Position numbers and translations under genes: made by a program. Of a DNA stretch of 64,000 nucleotides, positions 25,763 through 34,620 are shown piece after piece. The stretch comes from Alphaproteobacteria bacterium MarineAlpha12_Bin1. GTDB lineage: Bacteria > Pseudomonadota > Alphaproteobacteria > UBA6615. The stretch lies in assembly GCA_002937505.1 (NCBI GenBank), contig PTJY01000003.1, positions 62,001-126,000 on the forward strand. The letters run 5' to 3'. The number at the start of each line of letters is the position of its first letter. Position 1 is the first letter of the stretch. Under the pieces are notes generated by a model. That model did no database searches. It was not told the DNA's origin and saw only the letters and a list, made by a program, of their open reading frames with translations.

Positions 25763-26069
25763 CGGAAAACCTCAATTTTATATTATAAACAATAGGAAAA
25801 ACCGGTATCCATCTAATTTAAGTTTAGGAAAACTCTTCTTTCATTTTTAACATACGAATCATATAGAAAATAGTAATCATACGAAAAAGACACAAACTTT
25901 AATACTACTAAGCGTATTTTGTACGCAACACACTAAATGTGAAAATTTGGGAAACACTATAAAAGAGCTCTCTACTACCATGACAATTACTCTATAACCC
26001 TTGCTACCCGCATCAAGCATCATTATGTTTCCAGTTGAGTAAAGATTAAAATTTGAAAGGCAAGATAAA
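25763..26069. promoter_or_regulatory. Divergent intergenic region between Mrp-like operon and coxG
   Basis: A 307-base AT-rich gap that must hold promoters for both operons. I see a perfect 5-bp inverted repeat GCGTA-TTTTG-TACGC (25912-25926) and a direct repeat of CATACGAA near 25850 and 25878. Either could be a protein-binding site. I cannot fix promoter elements with confidence. No gene of useful size is present. Confidence 0.4.
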
Positions 26070-26666
26070 ATGGAAATGAGCGGAGAGTATCGTATAGAAG
26101 CTTCGCGTCAAACGGTATGGGATGCTCTCAATGATCCCGAAATACTCAAGCAATCTATCCCAGGTTGTGAAGAGATTGAACGCCTCTCTGATACTGAACT
26201 AGCAGCTAAAGTTGTAGCTAAGGTTGGACCTGTTAAAGCAAAATTTGCGGGACAGGTTACTTTATCTGATCTTGACCCTCCTAACAGCTATCGCATAAGT
26301 GGAGAGGGCAAAGGGGGCGCAGCGGGATTTGCTAAAGGTGGTGCAAATGTGTCGCTTAAATCTGATGGTGAAGCAACTATACTAAGCTATGAAGTAGATG
26401 CAACCGTAGGTGGAAAACTAGCTCAGCTAGGGGCCCGCCTTATAGATGGAACAGCAAAAAAAATGGCCGGTGATTTTTTTAAAAACTTTGCTGAAGTTGT
26501 AACTGAGAGCAAAGATTTAAATTCTACCGAAAATTTAAATGACGCAGATACGAATAAGGTAAATCATGACATTAATGCCTCTAAGAGACCCAAAATAGGG
26601 GTGGGTTCATGGATTATTGGATTAATTGTAGCAGCAGCGGTAATTTTGGCTATAATTGTTTATTAA
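26070..26666 (+). CDS. coxG: CoxG-like SRPBCC protein with C-terminal membrane anchor
   Basis: This 198-aa protein has an N-terminal CoxG (carbon monoxide dehydrogenase subunit G) SRPBCC domain: MSGEYRIEASRQTVWDALNDPEILKQSIPGCE, then AKVGPVKAKFAGQVTLSD and GGKLAQLGARLIDGTAKKMAGDFF. A linker (about 150-175) leads to one C-terminal helix (GSWIIGLIVAAAVILAIIV). In Oligotropha, CoxG helps attach CO dehydrogenase to the inner membrane. It precedes coxS by 162 bases. Confidence 0.92.
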   Translation: MEMSGEYRIEASRQTVWDALNDPEILKQSIPGCEEIERLSDTELAAKVVAKVGPVKAKFAGQVTLSDLDPPNSYRISGEGKGGAAGFAKGGANVSLKSDGEATILSYEVDATVGGKLAQLGARLIDGTAKKMAGDFFKNFAEVVTESKDLNSTENLNDADTNKVNHDINASKRPKIGVGSWIIGLIVAAAVILAIIVY

Positions 26667-26828
26667 TTAATACTTTATAAATTAATATATAGAACTTATT
26701 TACTTTGACATCTTGACGTAGGAGATAACGAAGAAATAGTTTTATATTACATTGTTTGATGTGCGCACTTAACTATATGGCGCATGCATTGTAAGGTTAG
26801 CAGGAAACCTTAGTGGAGGAGAAAAATA

Positions 26829-27296
26829 ATGCCCACTGTTTCGATGACAGTTAATGGCGAAAGTGTTTCGTCTGAAGTAGAACCAAGAACATTGTTGGTT
26901 CAATATTTACGAGAAAACCTTGGACTTACTGGTACCCATGTAGGATGTGATACTAGTCAATGCGGTGCCTGTGTAGTGCACGTGAATGGAAAATCTGCCA
27001 AATCTTGTACGATGTTGGCTGTTCAGGCCGAAGGCTCAGAGGTTTCAACCATTGAGGGACTCGCCGATGGTGACACACTACATCCAATGCAAGAAGCATT
27101 TAGAGAAAATCATGGCCTTCAGTGTGGTTTCTGTACACCAGGCATGGTTATGAGTGCTATTGACTTAGTTCAAACAAATAGCGATCCAAGCGAACATGAC
27201 GTGCGCGAATGGCTCGAGGGAAACCTCTGCCGCTGCACCGGCTATCACAATATTGTTAAATCTATACTTGCCGGCGCTAAAGCTATGCAAGGTTAA
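26829..27296 (+). CDS. coxS: CO dehydrogenase-type molybdenum hydroxylase small subunit, two [2Fe-2S] clusters
   Basis: The 155-aa protein has an N-terminal plant-type ferredoxin domain with [21 protein letters not shown] and a C-terminal helical domain with [11 protein letters not shown] and CRCTGYHNI, the ligands of the two iron-sulfur clusters. A perfect GGAGG ribosome site lies nine bases before the ATG. It passes electrons from the molybdenum site in the large subunit to the FAD in the medium subunit. The gene order S-L-M differs from the M-S-L order of classical form I cox operons. Confidence 0.95.
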   Translation: MPTVSMTVNGESVSSEVEPRTLLVQYLRENLGLTGTHVGCDTSQCGACVVHVNGKSAKSCTMLAVQAEGSEVSTIEGLADGDTLHPMQEAFRENHGLQCGFCTPGMVMSAIDLVQTNSDPSEHDVREWLEGNLCRCTGYHNIVKSILAGAKAMQG

Positions 27297-27300
27297 GTCA

Positions 27301-29661
27301 ATGACCGAAACAAATATTGGTGCACCCATAAAAAGAGTAGAGGATAAACGATTTTTGACTGGTAGAGGACGTTATACAGATGATTTAAACCAACCAAATC
27401 AATTATACGCCTGTATTCTAAGATCCCCGCACGCTCACGCTAACCTAAAAAAGGTCGATGTTTCTCAGGCTAAGGCAGCACCAGGTGTCATAGACATATT
27501 CACTGGATCAGATATGGCCGCAGATGAGGTAGGCAGCTTGCCTTGTGGTTGGCAGATTCATAGCAAGGATGGAAGTCCGATGCATGAGCCCGGTCATCCA
27601 CCAATGGCTGTTACTAAAGTTCGTCATGTTGGAGACCAAGTAGCAATTGTAATAGCTGAAACCAAATCCCAAGCCCGTGATGCTTTGGATATAATTGAAG
27701 TTGATTACGAAGTCTTACCTGCTGCTATAAATATGGATGAAGCCCTATCTGGTAAAGCTCTAGTTCATGACGACGTTCCTAATAATATGTGCTTTGATTG
27801 GGAGATAGGAGATAAAGAGGCCACAGAAAATTCGTTTTCCGATGCACATAAAGTGGTTTCTATTGAACTAGTCAATAATCGTCTCATACCTAATGCCATG
27901 GAACCGCGAGCTGCTGTAGCTCAATACGATCCTTCGAACGGAAATTATACACTCCACACGACAACACAAAACCCTCATGTAATAAGGTTGCTAATGGGGG
28001 CGTTTGTTCTACAGATCCCCGAACATAAATTACGTATTATATCACATGATGTTGGCGGTGGCTTTGGGTCAAAAATATTTCATTATGCTGAAGAAGCCAT
28101 ACTCACCTGGGCCTCGGCCAAAGTCTCGCAGCCAATAAAATGGACTGCGGAACGCTCAGAATCTTTTGTAACCGACGCACATGGTCGCGATCATGAAACC
28201 AAGGCTGAACTAGCCCTAGATAAAGATGGCAAGTTCTTGGGTCTTCGTGTCAGTACTAAAGCTAATATAGGCGCCTATCTTTCAACCTTTGGTTCTAGTG
28301 TTCCCACATACCTATATGGAACGCTTTTGGCCGGAGTTTATAAAACGCCCGCTATTTATTGTGAAGTTAAAACGGTTTTTACCAATACAGTTCCTGTAGA
28401 TGCCTATCGAGGAGCTGGTAGACCTGAATGTACTTACCTTCTTGAAAGGCTTGTAAATAAAGCTGCAAAGGAAACAGGAATCGACCCAGTTGAAATTCGT
28501 CGGATCAATATGATCCAGCCTGACCAATTTCCTTACCAAACTCCAGTTGCATTACAATACGATGTTGGTGATTATCCAAGAGCCTTTGAAACAGCTCTAA
28601 AAGCTTCTGACTACGAAGGATTTTCCTCACGTAGAAAAAGTTCTGAAGATAATGGGAAAAAGCGCGGCATTGGCATCTCCACTTATATAGAGGCCTGTGG
28701 TATTGCTCCTTCTGCTGTAGCAGGAGCTTTGGGTGCGAGAGCAGGTTTATATGAATCAGCCCAAGTAAGAGTCCATCCTACCGGCTCAGTAACGTTATAC
28801 ACTGGAACGCATAATCATGGGCAAGGACATGAAACCACTTTTGCTCAGATTGTTTCAGATACACTGGGTGTTTCAATTGACCAAGTAGAGGTCAGCCATG
28901 GAGATACAGGAGAAGTCCAATTTGGAATGGGAACATATGGATCTCGATCCCTGGCCGTTGGAGGACCCGCAGTACTTAAAGCCTGTAATAAGATTATCGA
29001 AAAATCAAAAAAAATAGCAGCACATATTCTTGAAGCTTCTGTAGATGATATAGACTTTAAAGATGGTGTATATAGCATATCAGGAACTGATCGTGAGCTA
29101 GCTTTTGGCGAAGTATCATTGGCCGCTTATGTTCCCCACAACTACCCCATTGAAGAACTCGAACCAGGCCTTGATGAAAATGCTTTTTATGACCCCCTTA
29201 ACTTCAGTTTTCCAGCAGGATGTCATATCTGCGAGGTAGAAATCGATCCTGAAACAGGAGAAGTCGAAATTACCGATTTTACAGCTGTAGATGATATCGG
29301 TCGAGTAATTAATCCGATGATTGTTGAAGGGCAAGTGCAAGGCGGGTTAGCGCAAGGAATTGGCCAAGCCTTAATGGAGGGTTGTGTTTATGACAACGAA
29401 GGCCAGCTTCTTACAGGCTCTTATATGGATTATACTATGCCTAGGGCAGATAACCTTCCAAACCTTAATGTTAGCACGGAAAGCGTTCTTGGCGCATCCA
29501 ATCCTCTTGAAGTAAAAGGTGTGGGTGAGGTCGGTTCAATTGGAGCTCCACCAGCGGTTATTAATGCTATTTTAGATGCTTTATCGTCGTTAGGTGTAGA
29601 AGATATATCAATGCCAGCTTCACCTTCTAAAGTATGGCAAGCAATACATAATGCGCAGTGA
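27301..29661 (+). CDS. coxL: Molybdenum hydroxylase large subunit, form II CO dehydrogenase-like (AYRGAGR loop)
   Basis: This subunit is 786 aa from ATG 27301 ([23 protein letters not shown]...), four bases after the coxS stop. The track start at 27196 overlaps coxS out of frame and is rejected. Features are the [15 protein letters not shown] start, GGGFGSK, the active-site loop AYRGAGR at about 368-374, and the catalytic Glu in [11 protein letters not shown]. Form I enzymes that oxidise CO have AYRCSFR, where the Cys binds copper; here that position is Gly (371). So the enzyme is form II/BMS type, and its substrate could be CO or, more likely, another small molecule. Confidence 0.9.
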   Translation: MTETNIGAPIKRVEDKRFLTGRGRYTDDLNQPNQLYACILRSPHAHANLKKVDVSQAKAAPGVIDIFTGSDMAADEVGSLPCGWQIHSKDGSPMHEPGHPPMAVTKVRHVGDQVAIVIAETKSQARDALDIIEVDYEVLPAAINMDEALSGKALVHDDVPNNMCFDWEIGDKEATENSFSDAHKVVSIELVNNRLIPNAMEPRAAVAQYDPSNGNYTLHTTTQNPHVIRLLMGAFVLQIPEHKLRIISHDVGGGFGSKIFHYAEEAILTWASAKVSQPIKWTAERSESFVTDAHGRDHETKAELALDKDGKFLGLRVSTKANIGAYLSTFGSSVPTYLYGTLLAGVYKTPAIYCEVKTVFTNTVPVDAYRGAGRPECTYLLERLVNKAAKETGIDPVEIRRINMIQPDQFPYQTPVALQYDVGDYPRAFETALKASDYEGFSSRRKSSEDNGKKRGIGISTYIEACGIAPSAVAGALGARAGLYESAQVRVHPTGSVTLYTGTHNHGQGHETTFAQIVSDTLGVSIDQVEVSHGDTGEVQFGMGTYGSRSLAVGGPAVLKACNKIIEKSKKIAAHILEASVDDIDFKDGVYSISGTDRELAFGEVSLAAYVPHNYPIEELEPGLDENAFYDPLNFSFPAGCHICEVEIDPETGEVEITDFTAVDDIGRVINPMIVEGQVQGGLAQGIGQALMEGCVYDNEGQLLTGSYMDYTMPRADNLPNLNVSTESVLGASNPLEVKGVGEVGSIGAPPAVINAILDALSSLGVEDISMPASPSKVWQAIHNAQ

Positions 29662-29696
29662 GGTCCATTTAAAAATGGCCGTTAGGGAGAAATAAA

Positions 29697-30494
29697 ATGT
29701 ACGATTTTAAATACCAGCTAGCTAATTCACAAGATGATGCAGTATCCGCCCAATCCTCGGCAGAGGATGGTAGTTTTTTGGCAGGAGGAATGACGCTTAT
29801 ACCTACTCTGAAACAAAGACTTGCCCAACCTAGTGACTTAGTTGATTTATCAGGCATAAGCGACTTGATTGGTGTCTCAGCTGAAGGTGACTCAGTTACA
29901 ATTGGTTCTATGACTACTCATGCAGAAGTCGCAAGCTCGGAAATTGTAAGCTCTAAAATCCCGGCACTAGCAGCTCTTGCAGGTAATATTGGAGATCCAC
30001 AAGTGCGTAATCGTGGAACAATAGGAGGGTCAATAGCCAATAACGATCCTGCTGCCGACTATCCAGCTGCTTGTGTCGCTCTTAATGCAACAATTATAAC
30101 CAATAATAGAAAAATTCCTGCAGATAATTTCTTCACTGGACTGTTTGAAACCGCTTTAGAAGATGGTGAACTCATAACTGCTGTGACTTTCCCCATCCCT
30201 GATAAAGCAGCTTATGCAAAGTTTCCTAATCCAGCCTCAAGATACGCTATTGTTGGGGTAATGGTTGCTCACACAGGTGGAGAAACGCGTGCTGCTGTAA
30301 CCGGCGCTAGTGATTCAGGAGTTTTCAGATCTAGTGAAATAGAAAACGCGTTAGGTGATAATCTAGACTCATCTGCTGCCAAGGCAGTTAGCATTTCAGC
30401 TGATGGTCTAAACAATGACATTCACGCGTCCTCGGAATATCGTGCGCATTTAGTGTCCATAATGGCAAGCAGAGCAGCAACTGCAGCAGGTTAA
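29697..30494 (+). CDS. coxM: Molybdenum hydroxylase medium subunit, FAD-binding
   Basis: The 265-aa flavoprotein has the two FAD-contact motifs LAGGMTLIPTLKQRL (residues 29-43) and GTIGGSIANNDPAADYPA, plus a C-terminal CO_deh_flav_C domain. It starts 36 bases after coxL with an AGGGAG ribosome site. It oxidises the reduced clusters of CoxS and passes electrons to the respiratory chain. A stable hairpin follows its stop. Confidence 0.93.
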   Translation: MYDFKYQLANSQDDAVSAQSSAEDGSFLAGGMTLIPTLKQRLAQPSDLVDLSGISDLIGVSAEGDSVTIGSMTTHAEVASSEIVSSKIPALAALAGNIGDPQVRNRGTIGGSIANNDPAADYPAACVALNATIITNNRKIPADNFFTGLFETALEDGELITAVTFPIPDKAAYAKFPNPASRYAIVGVMVAHTGGETRAAVTGASDSGVFRSSEIENALGDNLDSSAAKAVSISADGLNNDIHASSEYRAHLVSIMASRAATAAG

Positions 30495-30508
30495 ATTGAA
30501 CTTGAATA

Positions 30509-30537
30509 ATTTGCCGAGCCCTCAGGGTTCGGCAAAT
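30509..30537 (+). terminator. Stable hairpin after coxM, possible terminator or processing signal
   Basis: TTGCCGAGCCC-TCA-GGGTTCGGCAA forms an 11-bp stem with one G-T pair, extendable by two A-T pairs, and a three-base loop. It sits 15 bases after the coxM stop. No T-tract follows, so it is not a textbook intrinsic terminator. It may attenuate transcription or protect the mRNA end between the structural (SLM) and accessory (DE) genes. Confidence 0.5.
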
Positions 30538-30670
30538 CACATAACCACCTTGTATATTTATTTCGGCGAATTATATCAGCATTGATACTTATTTTTTACT
30601 GATAAGACAGTGTCTTTGCGATAATCTCAGATCTAATTTTTTTATTTCATTCAAACATTATGAGCAACAA

Positions 30671-31597
30671 TTGATTAAACCAACAAATAACGTTGAATCT
30701 ACAGTAGAGCTTTTGTCCAAAGGTAATTACATTGCTGATCGAAGCCTTGGAACAGCGGTCCACCTAGCTTTGGAACTTAAGCGACCTCTATTTTTGGAAG
30801 GAGAAGCAGGCGTCGGTAAAACTGAGATAGCTAAAGTATTAGCAAACACTTTAGGGCGTAAGTTAGTCCGACTACAGTGTTATGAAGGTCTTGATATATC
30901 ATCGGCAGTTTACGAATGGAATTACTCAACACAAATGATAGAGATACGTATGGCTGAGGCACGAGGTGTTAAGGATCGTGACTCTCTTAGCAAAGATATA
31001 TTTTCTGAAAGATTTCTAGTTAAACGACCGCTCATGCAAGCTCTAGAAGCATCCCCAAAAGGCCCCCCAGTATTATTAATTGATGAGCTGGACAGGACAG
31101 ATGAACCTTTTGAAGCTTACTTATTAGAGGTTCTTTCTGATTTCCAAATCACAATTCCGGAGATAGGCACCATAACAGCTGAAGAGCCGCCAATAGTAAT
31201 TATTACCTCTAACAGGACACGAGAAATTCACGACGCACTAAAGAGGCGTTGTTTCTATTATTGGGTAGATTATCCTGACGCTGATCGAGAATTAGAGATT
31301 CTTAAGATTAAGGCTCCTTCTGTGGATATGAAATTAAGCCAACAAGTAGTTGACTTTGTTCAGAGATTAAGAGGTATGGACCTATTTAAATTACCAGGAA
31401 TTGCCGAAACAATCGATTGGGCATCAGCGCTTAATCAACTTGATGTTATAGAGCTCACTCCTGAGGCAATAGATGACACGCTGGGGGTCTTGCTAAAATA
31501 TCAAGATGATATTGCTCAAATTCGTGGAAGTGAAGCAGCTGTAATACTCGAACAGATTAAGAATGAAGTTGCAGCTTCACAATTAGCTGCTAGCTAA
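30671..31597 (+). CDS. coxD: CoxD-like MoxR AAA+ ATPase (molybdenum-site maturation)
   Basis: This 308-aa AAA+ protein has Walker A EGEAGVGKTEIAK, Walker B LLIDELDRTDEPFEAYLLEVLSD and sensor ITSNRTREIHDALKRRC. In Oligotropha, CoxD works with CoxE to put sulfur and copper into the CO dehydrogenase active site. The start is TTG at 30671; a nearby ATG (30660) is in another frame and stops after four codons. It is followed six bases later by the CoxE-like gene. Confidence 0.9.
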   Translation: MIKPTNNVESTVELLSKGNYIADRSLGTAVHLALELKRPLFLEGEAGVGKTEIAKVLANTLGRKLVRLQCYEGLDISSAVYEWNYSTQMIEIRMAEARGVKDRDSLSKDIFSERFLVKRPLMQALEASPKGPPVLLIDELDRTDEPFEAYLLEVLSDFQITIPEIGTITAEEPPIVIITSNRTREIHDALKRRCFYYWVDYPDADRELEILKIKAPSVDMKLSQQVVDFVQRLRGMDLFKLPGIAETIDWASALNQLDVIELTPEAIDDTLGVLLKYQDDIAQIRGSEAAVILEQIKNEVAASQLAAS

Positions 31598-31603
31598 CCA
31601 AAG

Positions 31604-32902
31604 ATGTCAGAGAAGTTTATAGGTGATGGGAATCAAAAGGACTTACCAACTAAGTTTCCTATTTTAAATTCTCCTGAAAAAGGAGAACCTAAAGGAGCCC
31701 TAGCTAAAAATATTATGCATTTTGCTCGTGTTTTGAGGGCTGCAGGGCTTCCCGTTGGCCCTGGAAAAGTGCTTGATGCTCTCAGGGCCGTATTAACGGT
31801 AGGAATTGGCAATCGAGATGATTTCTACTGGTCATTACACGCCGTTTTTATAAACAGGCGAGATCAGAAAGAAATTTTTGATCAGGCTTTTCATATTTTT
31901 TGGCGAAATCCTCAAATTCTTGAAAAGATGAGTTCATTAGTTTTGCCAACAATGATCGATCAAGATCAAACAGCTGAAACTGAAGAAATAAATCGTCGTC
32001 TAGCTGAAGCTTTAAAGCCCACTGATAGAGACAACAAAGAAAAAGAAACAGAAGACCAAAGCGACCCAGACATAACCATAGACGCAGTGATGACTTGGTC
32101 TTCGCGTGAGTTACTTCAAGATATGGACTTTGAAAAAATGTCTAACGAAGAGCTTTCCGAAGCAAAACGAGCTATTGCACGGATGAAGTTGCCAATTGTT
32201 GAAGTACCTACACGTCGTTATCGTAGGAATCCATTAGGCAGAAAAATTGATATGCGTTCCACTTTACGATCTTCCTTACGTTCTGGCGGAGCTACCATAC
32301 CATTACAATACGTTAAACGGGTTAATCGACCCCCTCCACTAGTTGTTTTATGTGACATTTCAGGTTCTATGAACAGGTATTCACGAATGATCCTTCATTT
32401 TTTACATGCAGTTTCAAATGATCGAGACCGAGTACATACTTTTTTGTTCGGAACACGACTTACAAATATAACACGATATTTACGCTATAAAGATGTGGAT
32501 GAGGCCCTTGATAGAGTATCAGAGGCAGTTGATGACTGGTCAGGAGGAACACGGATAGGACATAGTCTTCGCACATATAATCTAAATTGGTCACGAAGAA
32601 CCCTTTCTCAAGGAGCCGTAGTATTATTGATAACAGATGGACTTGATCGAGATGCAGCAGAAGGTCTTGAATCGGAAATCGTTAGACTCCACAAATCATG
32701 TAGACATTTGATATGGTTGAACCCTCTGCTGCGTTATGATCGTTATGAGCCCAAATCTTTAGGAGCGCGCATAATACTTCCTAATGTGGATGATTTTCGT
32801 TCTGTTCATAATTTAGAAAGCTTGAATCAACTGTCCTACGCCCTTAGTAACCAAAGTTCAGACGACTTAAAAATTCAAAGTATGCTGGAGAAAGTGCAAT
32901 GA
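31604..32902 (+). CDS. coxE: CoxE-like von Willebrand factor A domain protein
   Basis: At 432 aa it has an N-terminal helical part (about 20-130) with RAAGLPVGPGKVLDALRAV, an acidic linker, and a C-terminal VWA domain starting near residue 245 with the metal-binding MIDAS motif CDISGSMNRYSRM and a later ITDGLDRDAAEGLE. It is the partner of the MoxR-type ATPase in front of it, a pairing used to remodel or mature large enzymes. It ends with a four-base overlap into the next gene. Confidence 0.88.
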   Translation: MSEKFIGDGNQKDLPTKFPILNSPEKGEPKGALAKNIMHFARVLRAAGLPVGPGKVLDALRAVLTVGIGNRDDFYWSLHAVFINRRDQKEIFDQAFHIFWRNPQILEKMSSLVLPTMIDQDQTAETEEINRRLAEALKPTDRDNKEKETEDQSDPDITIDAVMTWSSRELLQDMDFEKMSNEELSEAKRAIARMKLPIVEVPTRRYRRNPLGRKIDMRSTLRSSLRSGGATIPLQYVKRVNRPPPLVVLCDISGSMNRYSRMILHFLHAVSNDRDRVHTFLFGTRLTNITRYLRYKDVDEALDRVSEAVDDWSGGTRIGHSLRTYNLNWSRRTLSQGAVVLLITDGLDRDAAEGLESEIVRLHKSCRHLIWLNPLLRYDRYEPKSLGARIILPNVDDFRSVHNLESLNQLSYALSNQSSDDLKIQSMLEKVQ

Positions 32903-33246
32903 AGGAATCTGTAAAAGAAAACAATCTCTATAGCCACGATGATGTTCTGGAGTTTGCTGACAAATGGCGACAGGAAGGAAAACAGGTCGCAATCGCAACT
33001 GTCGTAAATACCTGGGGTTCATCTCCACGACCCGTGGGTAGCCAATTGGCAATTGATATTGATGGAAACATGGTTGGATCAGTCTCGGGAGGTTGCATAG
33101 AGGGCGCAGTAGTCCATGAAGCGAAACAGGTGATGGCTAATAACGTTCCAAAATTAATTAAATTTGGTGTTTCTGATGAAATGGCATGGGAAGTTGGCCT
33201 TGCCTGTGGTGGTGAAGTAGAAGTGTATGTAGAGAGAATAGAATAG
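32899..33246 (+). CDS. XdhC/CoxI family protein, N-terminal half as a separate gene
   Basis: This 115-aa protein has the XdhC_CoxI domain: EGKQVAIATVVNTWGSSPRPVGSQLAID, GSVSGGCIEGAVVHEAKQVM and LACGGEVEVYVE. In many bacteria this domain and the Rossmann domain of the next gene form one protein that binds molybdenum cofactor and delivers it to xanthine dehydrogenase-type enzymes. Here they are split. It overlaps coxE by four bases and is followed four bases later by the second half. Confidence 0.88.
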   Translation: MKESVKENNLYSHDDVLEFADKWRQEGKQVAIATVVNTWGSSPRPVGSQLAIDIDGNMVGSVSGGCIEGAVVHEAKQVMANNVPKLIKFGVSDEMAWEVGLACGGEVEVYVERIE

Positions 33247-33250
33247 AATA

Positions 33251-33934
33251 ATGCATTCGAAAATCCTCAAAGAATTACTATCTGCAAGAGAAAAAAAACT
33301 ATCAGTAGCCCTTGTTTCTGATCTGTCTACAGGAAGACAAGCTTTAGTATACAAGGACTCTATTTTTGGAGACTTGGAGCCTGAAGAAGAAATATTAAAT
33401 CATGCGCGTGATAACTTAATTCACGACCGTTCAACGCGCATTGATCAAATATTTATTCAGAGTTTTAACCCCCCCAAACGACTAATAATTGTAGGGGCCG
33501 TACATATCGCCCAGCCATTGATAGAAATTGCCTCGACAACAGGGTTTTCAATCACAGTGGTTGACCCAAGGGGGGCTTTCGCGACTTCATCTAGATTTCC
33601 CGGAATTGATTTAAGCGAAGAATGGCCTGATGAGGCCCTTAAAAAATTGCAAATCGATAATAGAACAGCAATTGTAACACTAACACACGATCCTAAATTA
33701 GATGATCCTGCCCTTGAAGTAGCTCTAGATTCAGATGCATTTTATATAGGTTCACTCGGAAGCAAAAAAACACATGCGAAAAGAATTGACCGACTTACTG
33801 AGGCGGGAATATCCACTAATAAAATTGAAAAAATTCACGGGCCTATTGGGCTACCGATTGGCGCTAAAACTCCTGCTGAAATCGCTATATCTATTATGGC
33901 ACAAATCACCCAAACATTGCACAGATCGACCTAA
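33251..33934 (+). CDS. XdhC/CoxF family protein, Rossmann-domain half
   Basis: The 227-aa protein corresponds to the XdhC C-terminal Rossmann domain: RLIIVGAVHIAQPLIEIASTTGFSITVVDPRGAFA, then VTLTHDPKLDDPALEVALDSDAFYIGSLGSKKTHAKR and GPIGLPIGAKTPAEIAISIMAQI. It likely works with the gene before it to insert sulfurated molybdenum cofactor into CoxL. The first ~75 residues are less conserved. The YCII gene converges two bases after its stop. Confidence 0.88.
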   Translation: MHSKILKELLSAREKKLSVALVSDLSTGRQALVYKDSIFGDLEPEEEILNHARDNLIHDRSTRIDQIFIQSFNPPKRLIIVGAVHIAQPLIEIASTTGFSITVVDPRGAFATSSRFPGIDLSEEWPDEALKKLQIDNRTAIVTLTHDPKLDDPALEVALDSDAFYIGSLGSKKTHAKRIDRLTEAGISTNKIEKIHGPIGLPIGAKTPAEIAISIMAQITQTLHRST

Positions 33935-33936
33935 TG

Positions 33937-34527
33937 CTACACATGCCCAAAGAACCATCTTTCAACACTAATACGCTCATAAACCCCTGACTTCTTGAAA
34001 GGTTCTTCATCTAAAAGAGACTCAGCAAACGCCCTATCCCTGACATCCAGCAATAAAGCACTTCCTACTATAGAACCACTAGCATTATCACGTAGAGGCC
34101 CACGAGCTATTATAAATTCTTGACGATCAACAAGATAATCTCGATGTGCTTGTCTAAACTGATCCCTCTTACCCTCACTTTTTTCTGCGTCTATACAATG
34201 AACGATAAATTGCTGGGTTCCATCTTTTTTGTCATAATCCAATTGGCGTTGGTTAAGTGCCGGTTGCCAATGCTTTATAATAATTTCATCGAAAATGCCT
34301 TCTACCGTGTAAGGGTCTTTATCTATATATGTTTGAGCGCTCTCTCGATCGGGAAACTCAATGAAACGTAAACTACCAATTGCTGATTTTCCATCATCAG
34401 TAAAAATGGGACCGGAAAACCAGGTTATTTCTTTATATTTATCTAAATGTTCTATATGTGCTGGAATTGTTGCCGCACGAAGTTCATCCGTGCCTTGTTT
34501 GGAACGACATTTTATCATCCAATGCAT
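33937..34527 (-). CDS. Double YCII-domain protein
   Basis: This 196-aa protein is built of two YciI-like ferredoxin-fold domains in tandem: residues about 1-95 (MHWMIKCRSKQG...RAATIPAHIEHLDKY...GPIFTDDG...DPYTVEGIFDEIIIKHW) and about 105-196 (QQFIVHCIDAE...FRQAHRDYLVDR...ARGPLRDNA...EEPFKKSGVYERISVERW). Single YCII proteins are ~90-100 aa and have a His-Asp pair; the first copy shows A-H-I-E-H and the second H-R-D-Y. The function is unknown. It faces the cox operon on the opposite strand. Confidence 0.8.
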   Translation of the reverse strand: MHWMIKCRSKQGTDELRAATIPAHIEHLDKYKEITWFSGPIFTDDGKSAIGSLRFIEFPDRESAQTYIDKDPYTVEGIFDEIIIKHWQPALNQRQLDYDKKDGTQQFIVHCIDAEKSEGKRDQFRQAHRDYLVDRQEFIIARGPLRDNASGSIVGSALLLDVRDRAFAESLLDEEPFKKSGVYERISVERWFFGHV

Positions 34528-34620
34528 GTAATCCCCCGTTTAACATTGTTCTATATTAGTCATATACTGTTGGTGATGCATAATAACACTTAAACTAATT
34601 AAATAGAGTCTTAATTAAAA

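Noticed and set aside
27196-27300. Upstream extension of coxL in the ORF track
   Set aside because: It overlaps coxS in another frame; homologues start at ATG 27301 (MTETNIG).
33937-34527. Membership of the YCII gene in the cox operon
   Set aside because: It lies on the opposite strand between cox genes; no shared transcript is possible.
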